Positions 11,952 to 23,262 of a stretch of DNA of 64,000 bases are shown in pieces; within the stretch, counting starts at the first letter, position 1, and each line of letters starts with the position of its first letter. The stretch is from Ptychodera flava. Its lineage: Eukaryota; Hemichordata; Enteropneusta; Ptychoderidae. A program made the translations under genes and the position numbers. The notes under the pieces were generated by a model. That model saw nothing but the letters and a program-made list of their open reading frames with translations, was not told the origin of the DNA and did not search any database. The stretch is from contig NC_091932.1 of NCBI RefSeq assembly GCF_041260155.1, forward strand, positions 47,293,129 through 47,357,128, read 5' to 3'.

Positions 11952-12133
11952 CTGGGAAAGAAATTATGCTGAAACTTGAGCGAAACCATTTAAATTCATC
12001 TCAAATTGATTACTTAATCCATTTCATTTAAATAAAATAATTTAAATAAAATTTTTAAAAAATATGATTGTGATACCATGAAGAAGTGACCATAGCAACG
12101 GGAAACAAAATACAGTGACATGAGTACTCTTAC

Positions 12134-12206
12134 CAGGTACTTCGTATTCCGGTTCGTGTTTGATTGTTCTGTACTGGAGGATCTCTCCTAAACCTTGTCC
12201 ATTTCA
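12134..12206 (-). CDS. WSC gene A, exon 3 (basic linker)
   Basis: A 73-bp exon between acceptor TTTTTATTCAG and donor CCTG|GTAAGA. It enters in phase 1 and leaves in phase 2, giving KWTRFRRDPPVQNNQ then TRTGIRST. It contains an N-glycosylation sequon (NQT). Compared with gene B exon 3 (28554-28626) there are five base differences, and all five are synonymous, counting the split first codon (TTG and TTA, both Leu). In gene A the other two frames contain stops. This is strong evidence that the exon is translated in this frame and under purifying selection. Confidence 0.88.
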
Positions 12207-12894
12207 CTGAATAAAAACAGAAAGAAGTTTCCGTTTGTCCAAGTTTGCCTCTTTAAATCTACTTGTCTTTTATAAGTTTTATTTTTCTCAGTATGTCAGT
12301 ATTTTTGTCTACCTGTCGGTTTGCTTATGTGTGTGTCTACCTGTCTACAAGTCTGTCTGCTTGTCTGCTTGTATACAAGTCTGTTTATCTACTGTCTGTT
12401 TGTCTATGGACACTTTCAATCTCTGTGTGCATATCATGCGTGTTTCTCCGTAGGGAATTGCATGAAAGTCCGTCCCCAGGGGTGGGGGTAGGGGTGTCTT
12501 GGTCTCAGCACAAGGTTCTTCTTGCTATGTTTTATTTTATTTTAATACGTTTGACTATGATATATATTGCCAATAAAGATTTATACTACCAACCTTTCTT
12601 TGCAGTTTTGGTGTCTTTAAAATACTATGTTCAGACAGGGAAAAATTGAAACGCTTCTGCAACACTATTTGTGATTTGTAAACACAGGGGATTAATAGAT
12701 TGAGTCCGCTTGCGTCCACATACACAAAATTAAGCCATTGTTTTGATGTTTAAGACGTCTTAATGCGCCCTCTCGAGTTCAAAAGGTGTGTATGGCCAAG
12801 CATTGTTTGTAACAAGATGGCTGAAATGGACGACGTCGTACTGGCTGTAAAGAATGTGAAAGAGGCTCCCCACCTAACTATCCAAAATGTTTTT

Positions 12895-13098
12895 GTGTCG
12901 AGTTTCGTTTCTAAAATGTGTTCCTACATTCTTATCCGATTGTTTGTGTTAATAAAAATGTTTGTTTCGCCTCGCCATAAGCTTTCCTCACACAAACAAA
13001 ACATTACCGTCCACACTAATCCAAACTTCCCTACAAATATCCGAGGCCAAACAATCGGTTAAGGATGTAGGAACACATTTTTGAAACGAATCAAACAC
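12895..13098. mobile_element. Hairpin (foldback) MITE-like element
   Basis: Two arms of about 51 bp (12895-12946 and 13048-13098) are inverted copies with few mismatches; both contain atgtgttcctacat and cgattgtttg in the same orientation after reverse complementing. The 100-bp centre is unique and AT-rich. It sits in intron 2 of gene A. No convincing target duplication was found, so the class is unknown. Confidence 0.75.
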
Positions 13099-15516
13099 AA
13101 ACTTAATGACTCAATCGAATATTTTTGTTCCCAATTAATAAATCATAGACAATCTCAATTCTCGGTTTATGGCAATTTTTGTCGACTGATAAAAGTCTTT
13201 TCATCTTCAACATTCCATTCTAATTTCACCTACGGTATATAATATCCTAACCTCCTGTGACTTTCCTTCTAAACGTTGATTTGCCTTGTGCACCAAAGAG
13301 ATGCTGTATTTTATGCCAAACGATGAAAAAATATGTGAAGAAATAACCATGTATCAGTCAGTACGGCAGGCGAAACCCGGACGGCCATACCGATTGGGGA
13401 CAGAGCAGAGTAGATCGAAACGCAAACGGGGTGTTATTATAGGAAAGGCGGTGACTTATTTTATAAAATGCTGTCTCTGTTTGTGTAAGTCTGTCGATCG
13501 AAATATATATTTTGTTCCCAGTTGATTAATCATGGGGGATGGCAGTCTCGATCTCCCCTTTATGGTTCGATATTTACTGACTCGTTCCCTCTCATTTTTG
13601 TCAATCAATGAAAGCATTTTCGTCTTCCATATTCAATATTACTTTGACCGATGTTACATCCTGACCTATACTGTCATTAGTTTTGACCAACGTACAAAGA
13701 CATTGCCCATGCGTCCGGCTGATGAGATGTTTTGCAAAACGGTGAAGAAATGGGGGCCCGGGAGACATCGATGTCAGTCTTTCCGGACTGTTTACATGTA
13801 GCTAATAGGGGATATCAAAGGAGATGAATCAGTTAGTTGAATAAAACATAACTTTTCGGACTTATTTTATGTCAATTTTGTCAATGTCGGACTTTTGATT
13901 CAAGAGAAACCAGAATCACCTACAGAGATGTCTGTATTAAACACGGACGCACAATTGGGAATAGTTTGTTATGCTACTGTCGGTCTCAGTCGTGGTGTCT
14001 CTCCCATAAAATTTCGAAGCTATAGGTCTACACTTGTCGTTTCGATTCACAGGTAGCGGTACACCGATGACCAGATATTGTACCGTTCTTAAAACTAGTC
14101 TAAGCAATTTTACGACACTGCACTATTTGCCATCGTGTCTCCCCGTGAACGTCCTTGAACCTATGGACGTGACCATTGTTTTACTGCGCCCATTAGAGTG
14201 TAAACCCCTGTTCGTTACCAGCAGAATACTTTTTAAAGTTCTGTACATCAGTGTACACTGTGTGTATAAGCCCTAAACCTAGTTTAATTCAATTATGGAA
14301 AGGTATTAAAGAATAAAGGGTCGTTACAGTTGCTAAAATTGCGAGAAAAACGGCACTTTTTACTCAAATAGAATAGTCCTATTCACAAGCGCTATTGTTT
14401 TAAATCACGTCCATGGTGTGCTGTTGATTTTCATTCTTTCGTGCAATTTCATTCGCTTGAAGCAATTATCCTTTCATTTGACTGCTCTGTGGGACTCTTC
14501 TGAATATGTGTTTTGGATAAAAAGAACTCTACAGTGAAAGACATAAACTTCGACGGTGATAAGTATACAATATCGGTTCTGCGAGCCACTTATTGATAAT
14601 TTCTTCTTGTGAACGTCCTTGAATCCGTGACCGCGACCATTGTTTTCGAAGTGTTCGACGGTGGATGATCGGTAGATTAATGAAGATATATGTTACTGAA
14701 CTATCGTGTGATTGTTTAATAGCATGGTTAGGTAATAGACGGTGTAGTCTGTAGAGGCGATACGGCGAAATTCCACGGCCCAAGGGAGCGTACATCGCAT
14801 GGTTTCTTACAATGAACGAGCCGTCGGTTTCCATAGCTACTACGTGAAATCCGGCCTCACCGATGTCCCGGGCCGATGTCCCTGTCCTGATTCGGAGAAC
14901 AACTTTCAAGCTGCGTGTTGAGGTTCAGATGTCCGATTTTTTCACAGAGAACGCCCGTCTTGTTTTTAGCTTTAACTTAGCACATGATGGCAATTGAAAA
15001 TTCAAAGCCAAATAACCAGTGGGAAAAAATAGACGACTCGCTCTCACCAGCGGTCGAGGTCGCAATGAAAAAAAAATCGAAGTCTCTGAAATCGGTATCA
15101 TTGCTCCGCCATGTTTATTGTTGGTTGTACGGCCAGTTTAAAGTCACAGACTTTCTTCAAGGTAAAATTCATATAATTGCCATACCGCGAAGTTCCCTGT
15201 GCATTTCAATATGTCTATTTGGAAGCAAAAGCGTCACGGACATTCGATCGATGGTGATGAACTTTCTCCAGGCCGTGACATGTCACCAGTTACGAACTTT
15301 ACCGGTTTTCGATACGAAAGATGCAATATATTATCAGCGTTGTTCACGTTGTGTTTTGAGTTTGATATGGAATATAACAGGAAAACACTAACGATTAGAG
15401 TGACGATAGAGACCATGCCCGATACGGAAAAATTGACATCAACTACTTGCAATGAGCAGTGACCTGAAACTTCAGACTGATATATAAATGTCGACAATAT
15501 AAAACATTGAAATGCC

Positions 15517-15549
15517 GGAGAGAGAGAGAGAGAGGAGAGGAGAGAGAGG
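15517..15549. repeat. (GA)n microsatellite
   Basis: A 33-bp purine tract of GA units with two GGA interruptions, within intron 2 of gene A. Confidence 0.9.
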
Positions 15550-16799
15550 TTTACGCTGTCGCGAACTGATTATACTCTTTCGGATATGACTTCGGTGTAG
15601 ACGATACACAGACATCGAAAATGTACACCTACTTTCCAGAAATTCGACTAATTTTATAATAAAGAGTAGAACAAATCCAAAAGTGTTGGTTGAAGTAAAT
15701 CTTCAGATGTTGGTTTTCTAAAGTTAGATATACTTACAGAAATATAGTCGTCATAGTCTTCTTTTAAAAACTATTATCTTCAACACCACGTTTCTTATGA
15801 TCGGTGATGTCATTTTTATTATTTTTACAAACTTTCAATGCATCAAACGCTATAAGACTATCTCATCTGCCTGTCAAGGAGTTACAATATATTTCCAAGG
15901 GCTGGCACACGATGTCAACTTACGTGTCGTCCGACGAGCGGCCGGTGGCAGTGTCACAGATTGTTCCGTCTGTAATCGCGGCCATTTTGATTTTGATGTG
16001 ACACCAACGTGCGTTTGAGGTTGTTTTGTTACGAAATTTGTCGACCTCACAAAATTTCAGAGTCCATGCTTTGAAGCAGTCTCAACATGGCAAACATGTC
16101 TCGCTTAAATTTCATCCTCGTCGTTCCAAATTAAATTCGACCACTAAATTATTTCGGCAGTTTAATTTCCTATTAATTCGACGTTTTTCAAATCGTAATG
16201 AATTTTTTCTGGTCGAATTGATAGGGTTTTTGGTAGCAAGCTTATCTCTTCGTCGGACCAGTATACCGCGAAATGTAGTACATGGCGAAAGTGAATATTG
16301 TATATTGGTTGTTGTTTGTTTTATGTTACAAATACCTGTCGCGTGAGGGCGTTTGAAACGCTTCTGAAGCGGCTCAGTCTGTCCACACAGCGATTTGCGG
16401 ATAGAGTTAATCACTACAACGGCTCTGGTCGGGCCGACTAAACCGTCTCAAATCTGAAACGCTTCAGAACCACTTCAGAGTGTCCACACATGACTTTCTG
16501 TGTCAGTATTGGCCCAGAACCGTTTCAGAGACGTTTCAATGGCCTGTGTTTGAACGGCATATTTGTCTTATGTTAGCGCTGGTTTTGTAACGATTTCTTT
16601 TCTTTGAAGTTTTCTCACTGTGTTGAGTCTATTATCTTACTAGTTTGATTGCCTAATTCGCCAAGCAAGCAAGGGTAGTAATTTAGTGTATTATCTGGTG
16701 AGTTTGAGTACCTAATTTGCCACAGTAAAGCCAGGTAAATTACTAATCTGTGGACGCTGTCACCAGATTATCACCGGATTAACTTTGACAAAGTCAACA

Positions 16800-16859
16800 A
16801 CGAGCGCACCAGCAAGGTATAACAGAAGGCATTCTGTTATAACTTGCTGGTGCGCTCGT
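16800..16859. repeat. Near-perfect 28-bp inverted repeat with 4-base loop
   Basis: Left arm 16800-16827 starts ACGAGCGCACCAGCAAG and the right arm 16832-16859 is its reverse complement with a single mismatch; the loop is GGCA. It lies 64 bp past the donor of the gene A WSC exon, inside intron 2. The tight loop suggests a cruciform or a minimal foldback element more than a microRNA precursor. Confidence 0.9.
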
Positions 16860-16923
16860 AATTTTGATAAAAAAATAAAGCTCGGTAGAGAGCCACCTTT
16901 GACGGTAGTAAATGTGTACTCAC

Positions 16924-17226
16924 ATAATCTGTAAATGGACAGTCTCCAATCTCCTCCACACATTTGTTGTGTGTTTCCAGTGCATGGCATAGAACACGTG
17001 CTTTCGTCACCTTTGCCATGGATATCAAAGTCATGTCCACAGAAGCACTCCTTTGCGTACTGAAGTCCAGCATAAGGGGCATCAAGACCATCGCAAATGT
17101 CCACGCATCGTTCAACTGCTTGTTCGGTTTTTGAATCCTCTTTGTGCCAGTTGAGTGCCCTCTCATCATCATCAATAAAACATCCGACATACTCGTACGG
17201 GGGAAGAGAGTATACTACCATAAACA
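16924..17226 (-). CDS. WSC gene A, exon 2 (WSC domain)
   Basis: A 303-bp exon, phase 1 at both ends: acceptor ATTTTCGTTTTCAG and donor TTAT|GTGAGT. It encodes one complete WSC domain with eight cysteines: YVGCF, VERCVDIC, the AGLQYAKECFCG core, STCSMPC, and QQMCGGDWRLSIY. WSC domains are putative carbohydrate-binding modules, found in cell-wall sensors, polycystin-1, Kremen proteins and many invertebrate secreted proteins. Joined to exon 1 it gives a signal peptide directly followed by SLPPYEYVGC, so the predicted mature protein starts almost at the WSC domain. Total gene A product: about 194 residues, with no membrane segment. Confidence 0.92.
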
Positions 17227-18472
17227 CTGAAAACGAAAATTACATCAGCATAATTTTTACCGGTCATATTATATGTTGAACAAAGTTTTGCCACCGTGGT
17301 GCGAGCATTTGAAATGTAAAACCGAAAATTGATCAAATGCAGCGTTTATCGTCTCATTTTCATACATGCCATCCAAACACTTCCAAATTTGCTATCCATG
17401 CAGAGGAATATAATATGCACGACTGATGTGCGGAGTACATCTTGATTACATCAAATACGAATGCGTATAAGCCCACGTGACGTCATTAACACATCATCTA
17501 CTTTCGCTGGACATAGTCTGAAATATTTATAGAACGAAATATTACACTCAATAAATACTATCACTCGAAAGAGTGAGGCATGATCATGTGTTTGTATTTC
17601 CCGGTGAACGTGGGGAATATATTGAGTTCACGGCATATCAAGTCAAACCACAAGCTGCTGAAGCTTCTCTAGCAAACTTGAAAAATTACCACGCTAACGA
17701 TCACATGCACACAAGATATTCCGTATGTCTCTCTCGAAATATTGACTCTTCATCATCGAGAGAATCTTGATGCAAGTGCAAGTTGCCATGAGTTACGAAT
17801 ATTTCAAGTAAAAAAACAGTAACCTTTGACTCATTTGACTGAGAATTCGAAGCTACAGGGAGAAAATGATAGGATTTGTTTTCCTTTGTCATCCGCTCTA
17901 ATATAAGTAGCAATCAAAGTTGTTTTGGTGAACCGATTACCCAAAGAAAAATTTCATTCTCAAAGAAAATATCATCAGGTCGTAATATTCTCGGAAATGA
18001 TACATTCTAGAGGATCGCAGCCTGGATTAAGATTTATTAAATTCTGTGGACGTTCTCCACGTGCACTTCTTGGAATGTTTGGCTTTTCTCTAAGGAGGGT
18101 CCAATCTTCAGTACGTCACATTACCCGATATGCATAGCAGTTTTTGGAGGCACGACGACAAAAGTCGGGGAGCAGCATTTTCTTTGTTGTATTAATTGGT
18201 ACCAATAATAATGAAGTTGGCGGCCATATTGGCGGATGCATGACGACTCTTTCACATATTCTTCTTTCTTTTCCGAAACGTACATTATTTCAATTGATTT
18301 AATTTCATACTTTGCTTTATGTATGTAAACTGATTGAAATCAAATTTTTCGAATTCGATTAAAAATACTCAAAATAGTAATTTCATTGATTGCTATGAAA
18401 ACAATGCATAATGACTTAATTACATGCCTTCTGGTGTAATGCAACGCCGTGGTACTGTTATCGCATTCGTAC

Positions 18473-18660
18473 TCAAATTTGAACTTGACTTGGCCCTAAA
18501 TAGCACAGGACTCCGTGACAGGTAAGGCAGCAGCGTACGATATAGTATGTCCACAATTGGTCGCCGTGTTCTTTAACGGCTGCACACTGTTTGCCTTTGA
18601 ACCTTTTTTTAACATACTTGCCATAACATGGTGTCTGGCAAGGTTTTGGACAATCTTCAA
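18473..18660 (-). CDS. Possible small cysteine-rich exon (uncertain)
   Basis: A minus-strand frame ends ...GPSQVQI and stop, and contains EDCPKPCQTPCYGKY, then KGKQCAAVK, then VRCCLTCHGVLCY: nine cysteines in about 60 residues, dense for AT-rich DNA. A weak acceptor-like TTCTGCAAG lies just upstream. No homologous sequence is seen in the matching intron of gene B, and I do not recognise a family. It could be a last exon of an unrelated nested gene, or chance. The left boundary is the stop codon; the right boundary is a guess. Confidence 0.25.
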
Positions 18661-20024
18661 TGCTTGCAGAAGTACTCAATACGATCGATTTAAATACGTT
18701 TTGTATAGTTATCCGAGAAGAAGGATTTCCTAAAAATATCAGTGATCGTTTTGGCAGAAGACTGAATGAATTGCTGCGTGGACGATCGAGACAGGAATTT
18801 CTGAAGGACGATACGTCTAAAGCACAAGTAATCAACAAACTGCTGTATGAGTTTAGATCCAGGAAAATCTCATGGGTTCCTGGTCTAATAATGAATGTAA
18901 ATCAGGATATATTGCTGTCTCGAACATTTCGTATGTCCAGGTGATGGAAATGACGGGAAGGTTTAGGATATTACAAAATAAGGCATGGGTTGTACTCTTG
19001 TTCTAAAAGTTCGTTGGCCCGAAATCTGGAATAACAAAACTTCAGCAAAAATACTGAAAACAGACAAAAAATCAATTCACACAGAAATGAATCTATTCGG
19101 CTTTCCCGATAGAACTATTACAACACGAACTTCGTAGAATTATTAGAGCTTTAGTGTGAATTATCGATGCTAATTCTATTCATTCTATTCAATTCATTAC
19201 AATCACCATTTTCAAAAAGTTTGCCGCAAGTCTGTAATTAAAAAACCAGAAGTTGCTGTTCCGATTAAAAGCTATAGACTGAAATACTTTCAAGGTCTGA
19301 ATGGCCGGACTCTGCGTGTTAAACCTCCTTATACCTAGCTTTTGTCACAGACATATTTCAGAATACTACACTGTTGATGTGCACGTGCTTTATCTGAAAT
19401 CGCTTTTAAAAGAAATGCGCGCACGTATTACAGAAAATAATGAGGATTGGCATCGCGTTGAATGCTTCGAAAAATGTCGACAGAAAAAAATAAGAGTCGA
19501 GAAAAGCTTTTTTTTCGCAGTTCAAAGTTTTCAATTACTTTAACGACCGAATCTTTCGTATGCGTCAATTTGACGAAAATTTCAGACTTGTCACATTCAT
19601 TTACTCTGTATGCGTAAATATGCAAAGTCTTATTACTAGAAGTATTGAAACTGCTCGTTACGAACACAGGAAAGAACTTTGTTAGGTGATTGTGCAACCA
19701 TGCATGTGATGCTTGAAATAATAGGAAATGACTTGGAAAAAAGTTATGACACGAGAGCGATTTTCCTCAGCAAATTTACGGTCTTTACCAATCCAAAGAA
19801 AGCTCGACAGCCATAACGTAATGTTTGGTCTCGTTCCTGTACTAGTCCGTGAAGCATGGTTAACCACAAAGAAAAGAAATCAACACGGCGTTAAGGTGAC
19901 TATCATCACCTTTACGTGGAGGTAACATTCAACAAACGATATGCGGCAACAAGCTGCTGGCAGGTATGACGTCATCAGGTGGCGGCCGTACCAATGTCTT
20001 AGTTATTATTGAATTTCTGACCAT

Positions 20025-20792
20025 ACATAAATTTATTTTAAATACACAAGTTCCCACCTACTTTGGATAACGATAAAGACACGTTCCGAACAAATCGCTT
20101 GTCCTTGTTTCATGTCTATACTTTATACATCTTACAGAAATATCCAAACGCAGGCATATATAAATAGGCCTATTTGGCGGTGTTGAGCAAACTCAAAGTG
20201 TCAAACGATGGCACGTCAGCATGTAAATGTCAACTGTATTTGTGAAAGAAAGCGGAAAGTCTAAATATTGACTGTCTTCTCTTTCACCATAAGTTACCAT
20301 CCACACAAACCTGGATGATAATCTATGGTTGTGCAGCTGGTCCGGTGTAACTCGATTTATTTGTCAACAATAAAATTCACTGGCTTTGTTGGCAAGCAAA
20401 ATACCGAGTATTCCGGTTGGCTTTGCAAAGTCGATCAAGTACTTGTAATTAATATGTGTAACAGAATTATAATGTAAAAGTTTTAATTGCTAGGTCCCAG
20501 TCTTTCATGAATAAGTTTATTCTATATCAATCTTCACCTTTTCGTCGATATTTCATCTCCAGCTTGCTAGTTTCTACGGGAGCATTTTGCGAGTCAGTCG
20601 TTTCTAAAATTATATGGCCGGATGCATACGTATTTACAATTGCGTATCCTAGTGAAATTCTAGTGAATGAATATACAAAACACCTGATTTTACAAGAACT
20701 CTGATCTATACCGACGCAATTTATAATTTAGATAAACATCGATAACGTAATGTTATGGCATTACTCTTTATAGTAAACACAATCATTTTCCA
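20025..20792. repeat. 0.93-kb tandem duplication, copy 1
   Basis: Copy 1 starts acataaatttatt and shares long blocks with copy 2 at 20956-21690, for example cacgttccgaacaaatcgct and ccttttcgtcgatatttcat. Identity is roughly 80-90 percent by eye, with indels. Both copies are followed by a CTGT/CTCT-rich tract, so that tract is part of the duplicated unit. No frame is kept between copies, so it is unlikely to be coding. Confidence 0.85.
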
Positions 20793-20820
20793 ACATGTTG
20801 CAAGTAAGGACATTTGCACC

Positions 20821-20945
20821 TCCTTTTGCCTGTCTGTCTGTCTGTTTGTCTGTTTCTAATTTTCTGTCTCCAATGCTCTGTCTCTGCCTCTTTCTGTTTG
20901 TCAGTTTGTCTCCGTTTCTGTTGCTCTGGTTATCTTCTCTGTTAT
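20821..20945. repeat. CTGT/CTCT pyrimidine-rich microsatellite
   Basis: Runs of ctgtctgtctgtctgtttgt followed by imperfect ctgtctc units, placed between the two copies of the 0.93-kb duplication. Confidence 0.85.
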
Positions 20946-20955
20946 TTCGGACCGG

Positions 20956-21690
20956 ACATAAATTTATTTAAATACATAAGTTTTTAATTCACTTTGAATG
21001 AGGATAAAGACACGTTCCGAACAAATCGCTTGTCCTTGTTTCGTGTCTGCACGTGATCTGACAGAAATATCTAAATACAGGCATAGATAAATAATGGGAG
21101 GTGCTGAACAAACTGAAGGGGTAAAACTAAACGGTGACACGTCAGCATATCGTATTTGTAAAACAAAGTAGAAATTGTAAATATCAACTGTCCTCTCTTT
21201 CACCATAAATTAACTTCCGGGGAAATCAGGAGTCTGAATGATAATCATGTGGTTCTGAACCTGATGCTGTGTTGGTAGGCAGATTATCGCTGTTACCGAG
21301 TATTCTGGCTGGCTATGTAAAGTAGATCAAACGTAACTGATAGTCCGAAACACAATTTAAAAGTTTTATTTGATGGGTCCCAAATTTGCATGAAGCAAAA
21401 TATTGAATAAGTTTACTAATATCAATCTTCACCTTTTCGTCGATATTTCATCTCCAGTTTGCTAGTTTCTACGGGAGCGTTTTGCGAGTCAGTCGTTTCT
21501 AAAATTATATGCCGGATGCATAAGTGTTTACGAATATCGTATCCTAGTGAAATTCTAGTGGATGAAGAGGGTATACAAAACCTCAATGAGTCAAAGCTTT
21601 TGATCTATGCCGACGCAATTTATAATTTATATTTATATTGATACCGTAATGTTATGGCATTATTCTTTACAGTAAACACAATCCCTTTCC
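20956..21690. repeat. 0.93-kb tandem duplication, copy 2
   Basis: Second copy of the unit that begins at 20025, offset by 931 bp. It carries several small deletions, for example around the ggcctatttggcgg segment of copy 1. The end matches copy 1 at the phrase gtaaacacaatc. Confidence 0.85.
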
Positions 21691-21939
21691 TGAGGATCAA
21701 GTATGGACAGACATGTTGCTTTGATTGTTGGCTTTGCTATTCCCTTATAGCGATGGGCAGCAAAGGGAAATGCAGCAATAAACAGTGTACGGGGCCAGAT
21801 CCGAGATACATGAAACTGCTCCTTCGGTAAGGAGTTCATACATAAACATCAACAATTAATATGCTGATTTTTTCGCTTTGAGCAAAACATGATAAATGTA
21901 TGATGCCTTACGACGAGTACTGATTGCTTGGAACGTCTT

Positions 21940-22190
21940 TTCCCTGTCTGTCACATTTGTACCCTCTCTGTCTATCTGTCTGTCTGTCACACTGTGTCTG
22001 CCTCCAACTGTCTCTCTCCAATTCTCTGTCTCTATCTGTTTGCTTTTCTGACTTTCTGTCTGTCTCCGCTTTTACCTCTCTCTACACGTATATCTTCTTT
22101 CTGTTATGTCCACATATGTCTCGTCTTCATTGCACAGTGCCGTCTCTGTTTGCCTTTCTGCCTGCCTGCTTGCCTGTCTGTATTTATTCT
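21940..22190. repeat. CTGT/CTCT microsatellite after copy 2
   Basis: Imperfect ctgtctgtctgtc, ctctctccaattctctgtctc and gcctgcctgcttgcctg tracts. The frames read through it on the plus strand are low-complexity artefacts. Confidence 0.85.
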
Positions 22191-22904
22191 CAAATCCCCC
22201 TGATTCGCTGGCAATAGGTTGTACCATTACTATCTTCGGTGTTTGGTCATCTTTAGAAAATATTGAGTTTATACAGAATAATTTTTGCCAATTATCATCG
22301 GAAATTTTTAGAAGACCCAAACATATATTTCAAATTATACGGATTCAATTTCACAAGTAGCTGAGACACAGATCTATGACGTTATGTTTCGTTCTAGTTT
22401 TTACAATGATTCTGCCATAATGCTAAAAAACAAGAGTGTCCAGATTTTAAACTGTTTTCTGCAAAATCAGTCGTGAAGGCATACTGAACCTAAACCTTAA
22501 TTAGCCCACAACTGTTAATCATAAATCTCGAAATGATATCATTTTGCATAAGTTAGTAGAAACGAGGTGAAAAATTGACTGATTGACTTGCTACTTTAAG
22601 CAAAGACAGTGGAGGGGGAAGACTGTCTATGCTTTAAGGAAACGAGCTTCAAACAGCAATACAGCACCTGTCCATGATACACCCTGGAAGTTATTGCATT
22701 TCGCAGCTGTGATAACAGTTTTTTGGACAAAGTCTGCATCCTGTTGGAATAAGCATTGTGACTGTCAGGTGGAGTTAGTGAGTTAGAGTTCATCTGTGCG
22801 AGATATACTTTTTTACTGCTTTACAAGCAAAGCCTGGACGGTTTTCTTGTGACTTGCTGGTATGATGTATTCAGCAGATGACTAGATATCAAGGAAACGC
22901 TTAC

Positions 22905-22941
22905 CTTTGAGTAACAGGTACCACAATACAGACATCCTCAT
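22905..22941 (-). CDS. WSC gene A, exon 1 (signal peptide)
   Basis: A 37-bp coding exon: MRMSVLWYLLLK plus one base, donor AAAG|GTAAGC, phase 1. The first ATG was chosen because it gives the same length as gene C exon 1; a second Met lies two codons in. Spliced to exon 2 it reads ...LLLKVFMVVYS before LPPYEYVGC, a good signal peptide with a plausible cleavage just before the WSC domain. The upstream sequence is clearly related to the upstream sequence of gene B. Confidence 0.82.
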
Positions 22942-23248
22942 CACTGTTCTTTAGTCGTTGACAAGTGTTTGCAGAGATGTATCGATCGAACAGCAAATTC
23001 AGCTGAAAATCGAAGCTTTGAAATGGAATGCATCGTATTTATCGCCTTGGATCGGACTTTCCTTGCGTAGAGCGGATTGCCTTGCGGTAAAACACCAGAC
23101 CAGAGTAAAATGTTTTCATATCGTGAACATTTTAAACGATTGTTTCCAGTGTCTTCTGAATATCTTTCCTCTTTTTGAAAGAGCGTTGATGGCCAACCTA
23201 ACCTGAATGTATACGATACTGCTTTATCGATGACAAACAGCGCGCGTT

Positions 23249-23262
23249 GTTGTCATGGCAAC
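23249..23262. promoter_or_regulatory. RFX X-box-like motif upstream of gene A
   Basis: GTTGTCATGGCAAC, one or two bases from the consensus RFX X-box, 308-321 bp upstream of the gene A start. Gene C has GTCGCCATGGCAAC at the equivalent place. Gene B has only a decayed version (ttccatgacagc near 41175). Confidence 0.4.

Larger units (their letters stand above)
12207..16923 (-). other. Intron 2 of WSC gene A
   Basis: A 4.7-kb intron between the WSC and linker exons. It contains a CTGT-rich tract at 12297-12420, also seen in the same intron of gene B; a hairpin element at 12895-13098; a GA-repeat at 15517-15549; and a 28-bp-arm hairpin at 16800-16859. The phrase gtgaacgtccttgaa occurs twice (about 14144 and 14609), as a short direct repeat. 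No other exon is supported; the longer frames here (14529-14909, 14984-15391, 16026-16346) have no recognised domain. Confidence 0.65.
17227..22904 (-). other. Intron 1 of WSC gene A
   Basis: A 5.7-kb intron between the signal-peptide and WSC exons. It holds a 0.93-kb tandem duplication (20025-21690) with CTGT microsatellites after each copy, and a cysteine-rich open frame at 18473-18660 that could be a separate small exon. Otherwise I see nothing that can be supported. Confidence 0.6.

Noticed and set aside
16800..16859. microRNA precursor
   Set aside because: The stem is long enough, but a 4-base loop and near-perfect pairing fit an inverted repeat better; kept only as a hairpin.
16837..17190. 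Second frame across the gene A WSC exon
   Set aside because: The WSC frame has the full eight-cysteine pattern and correct splice phases; this one has neither.
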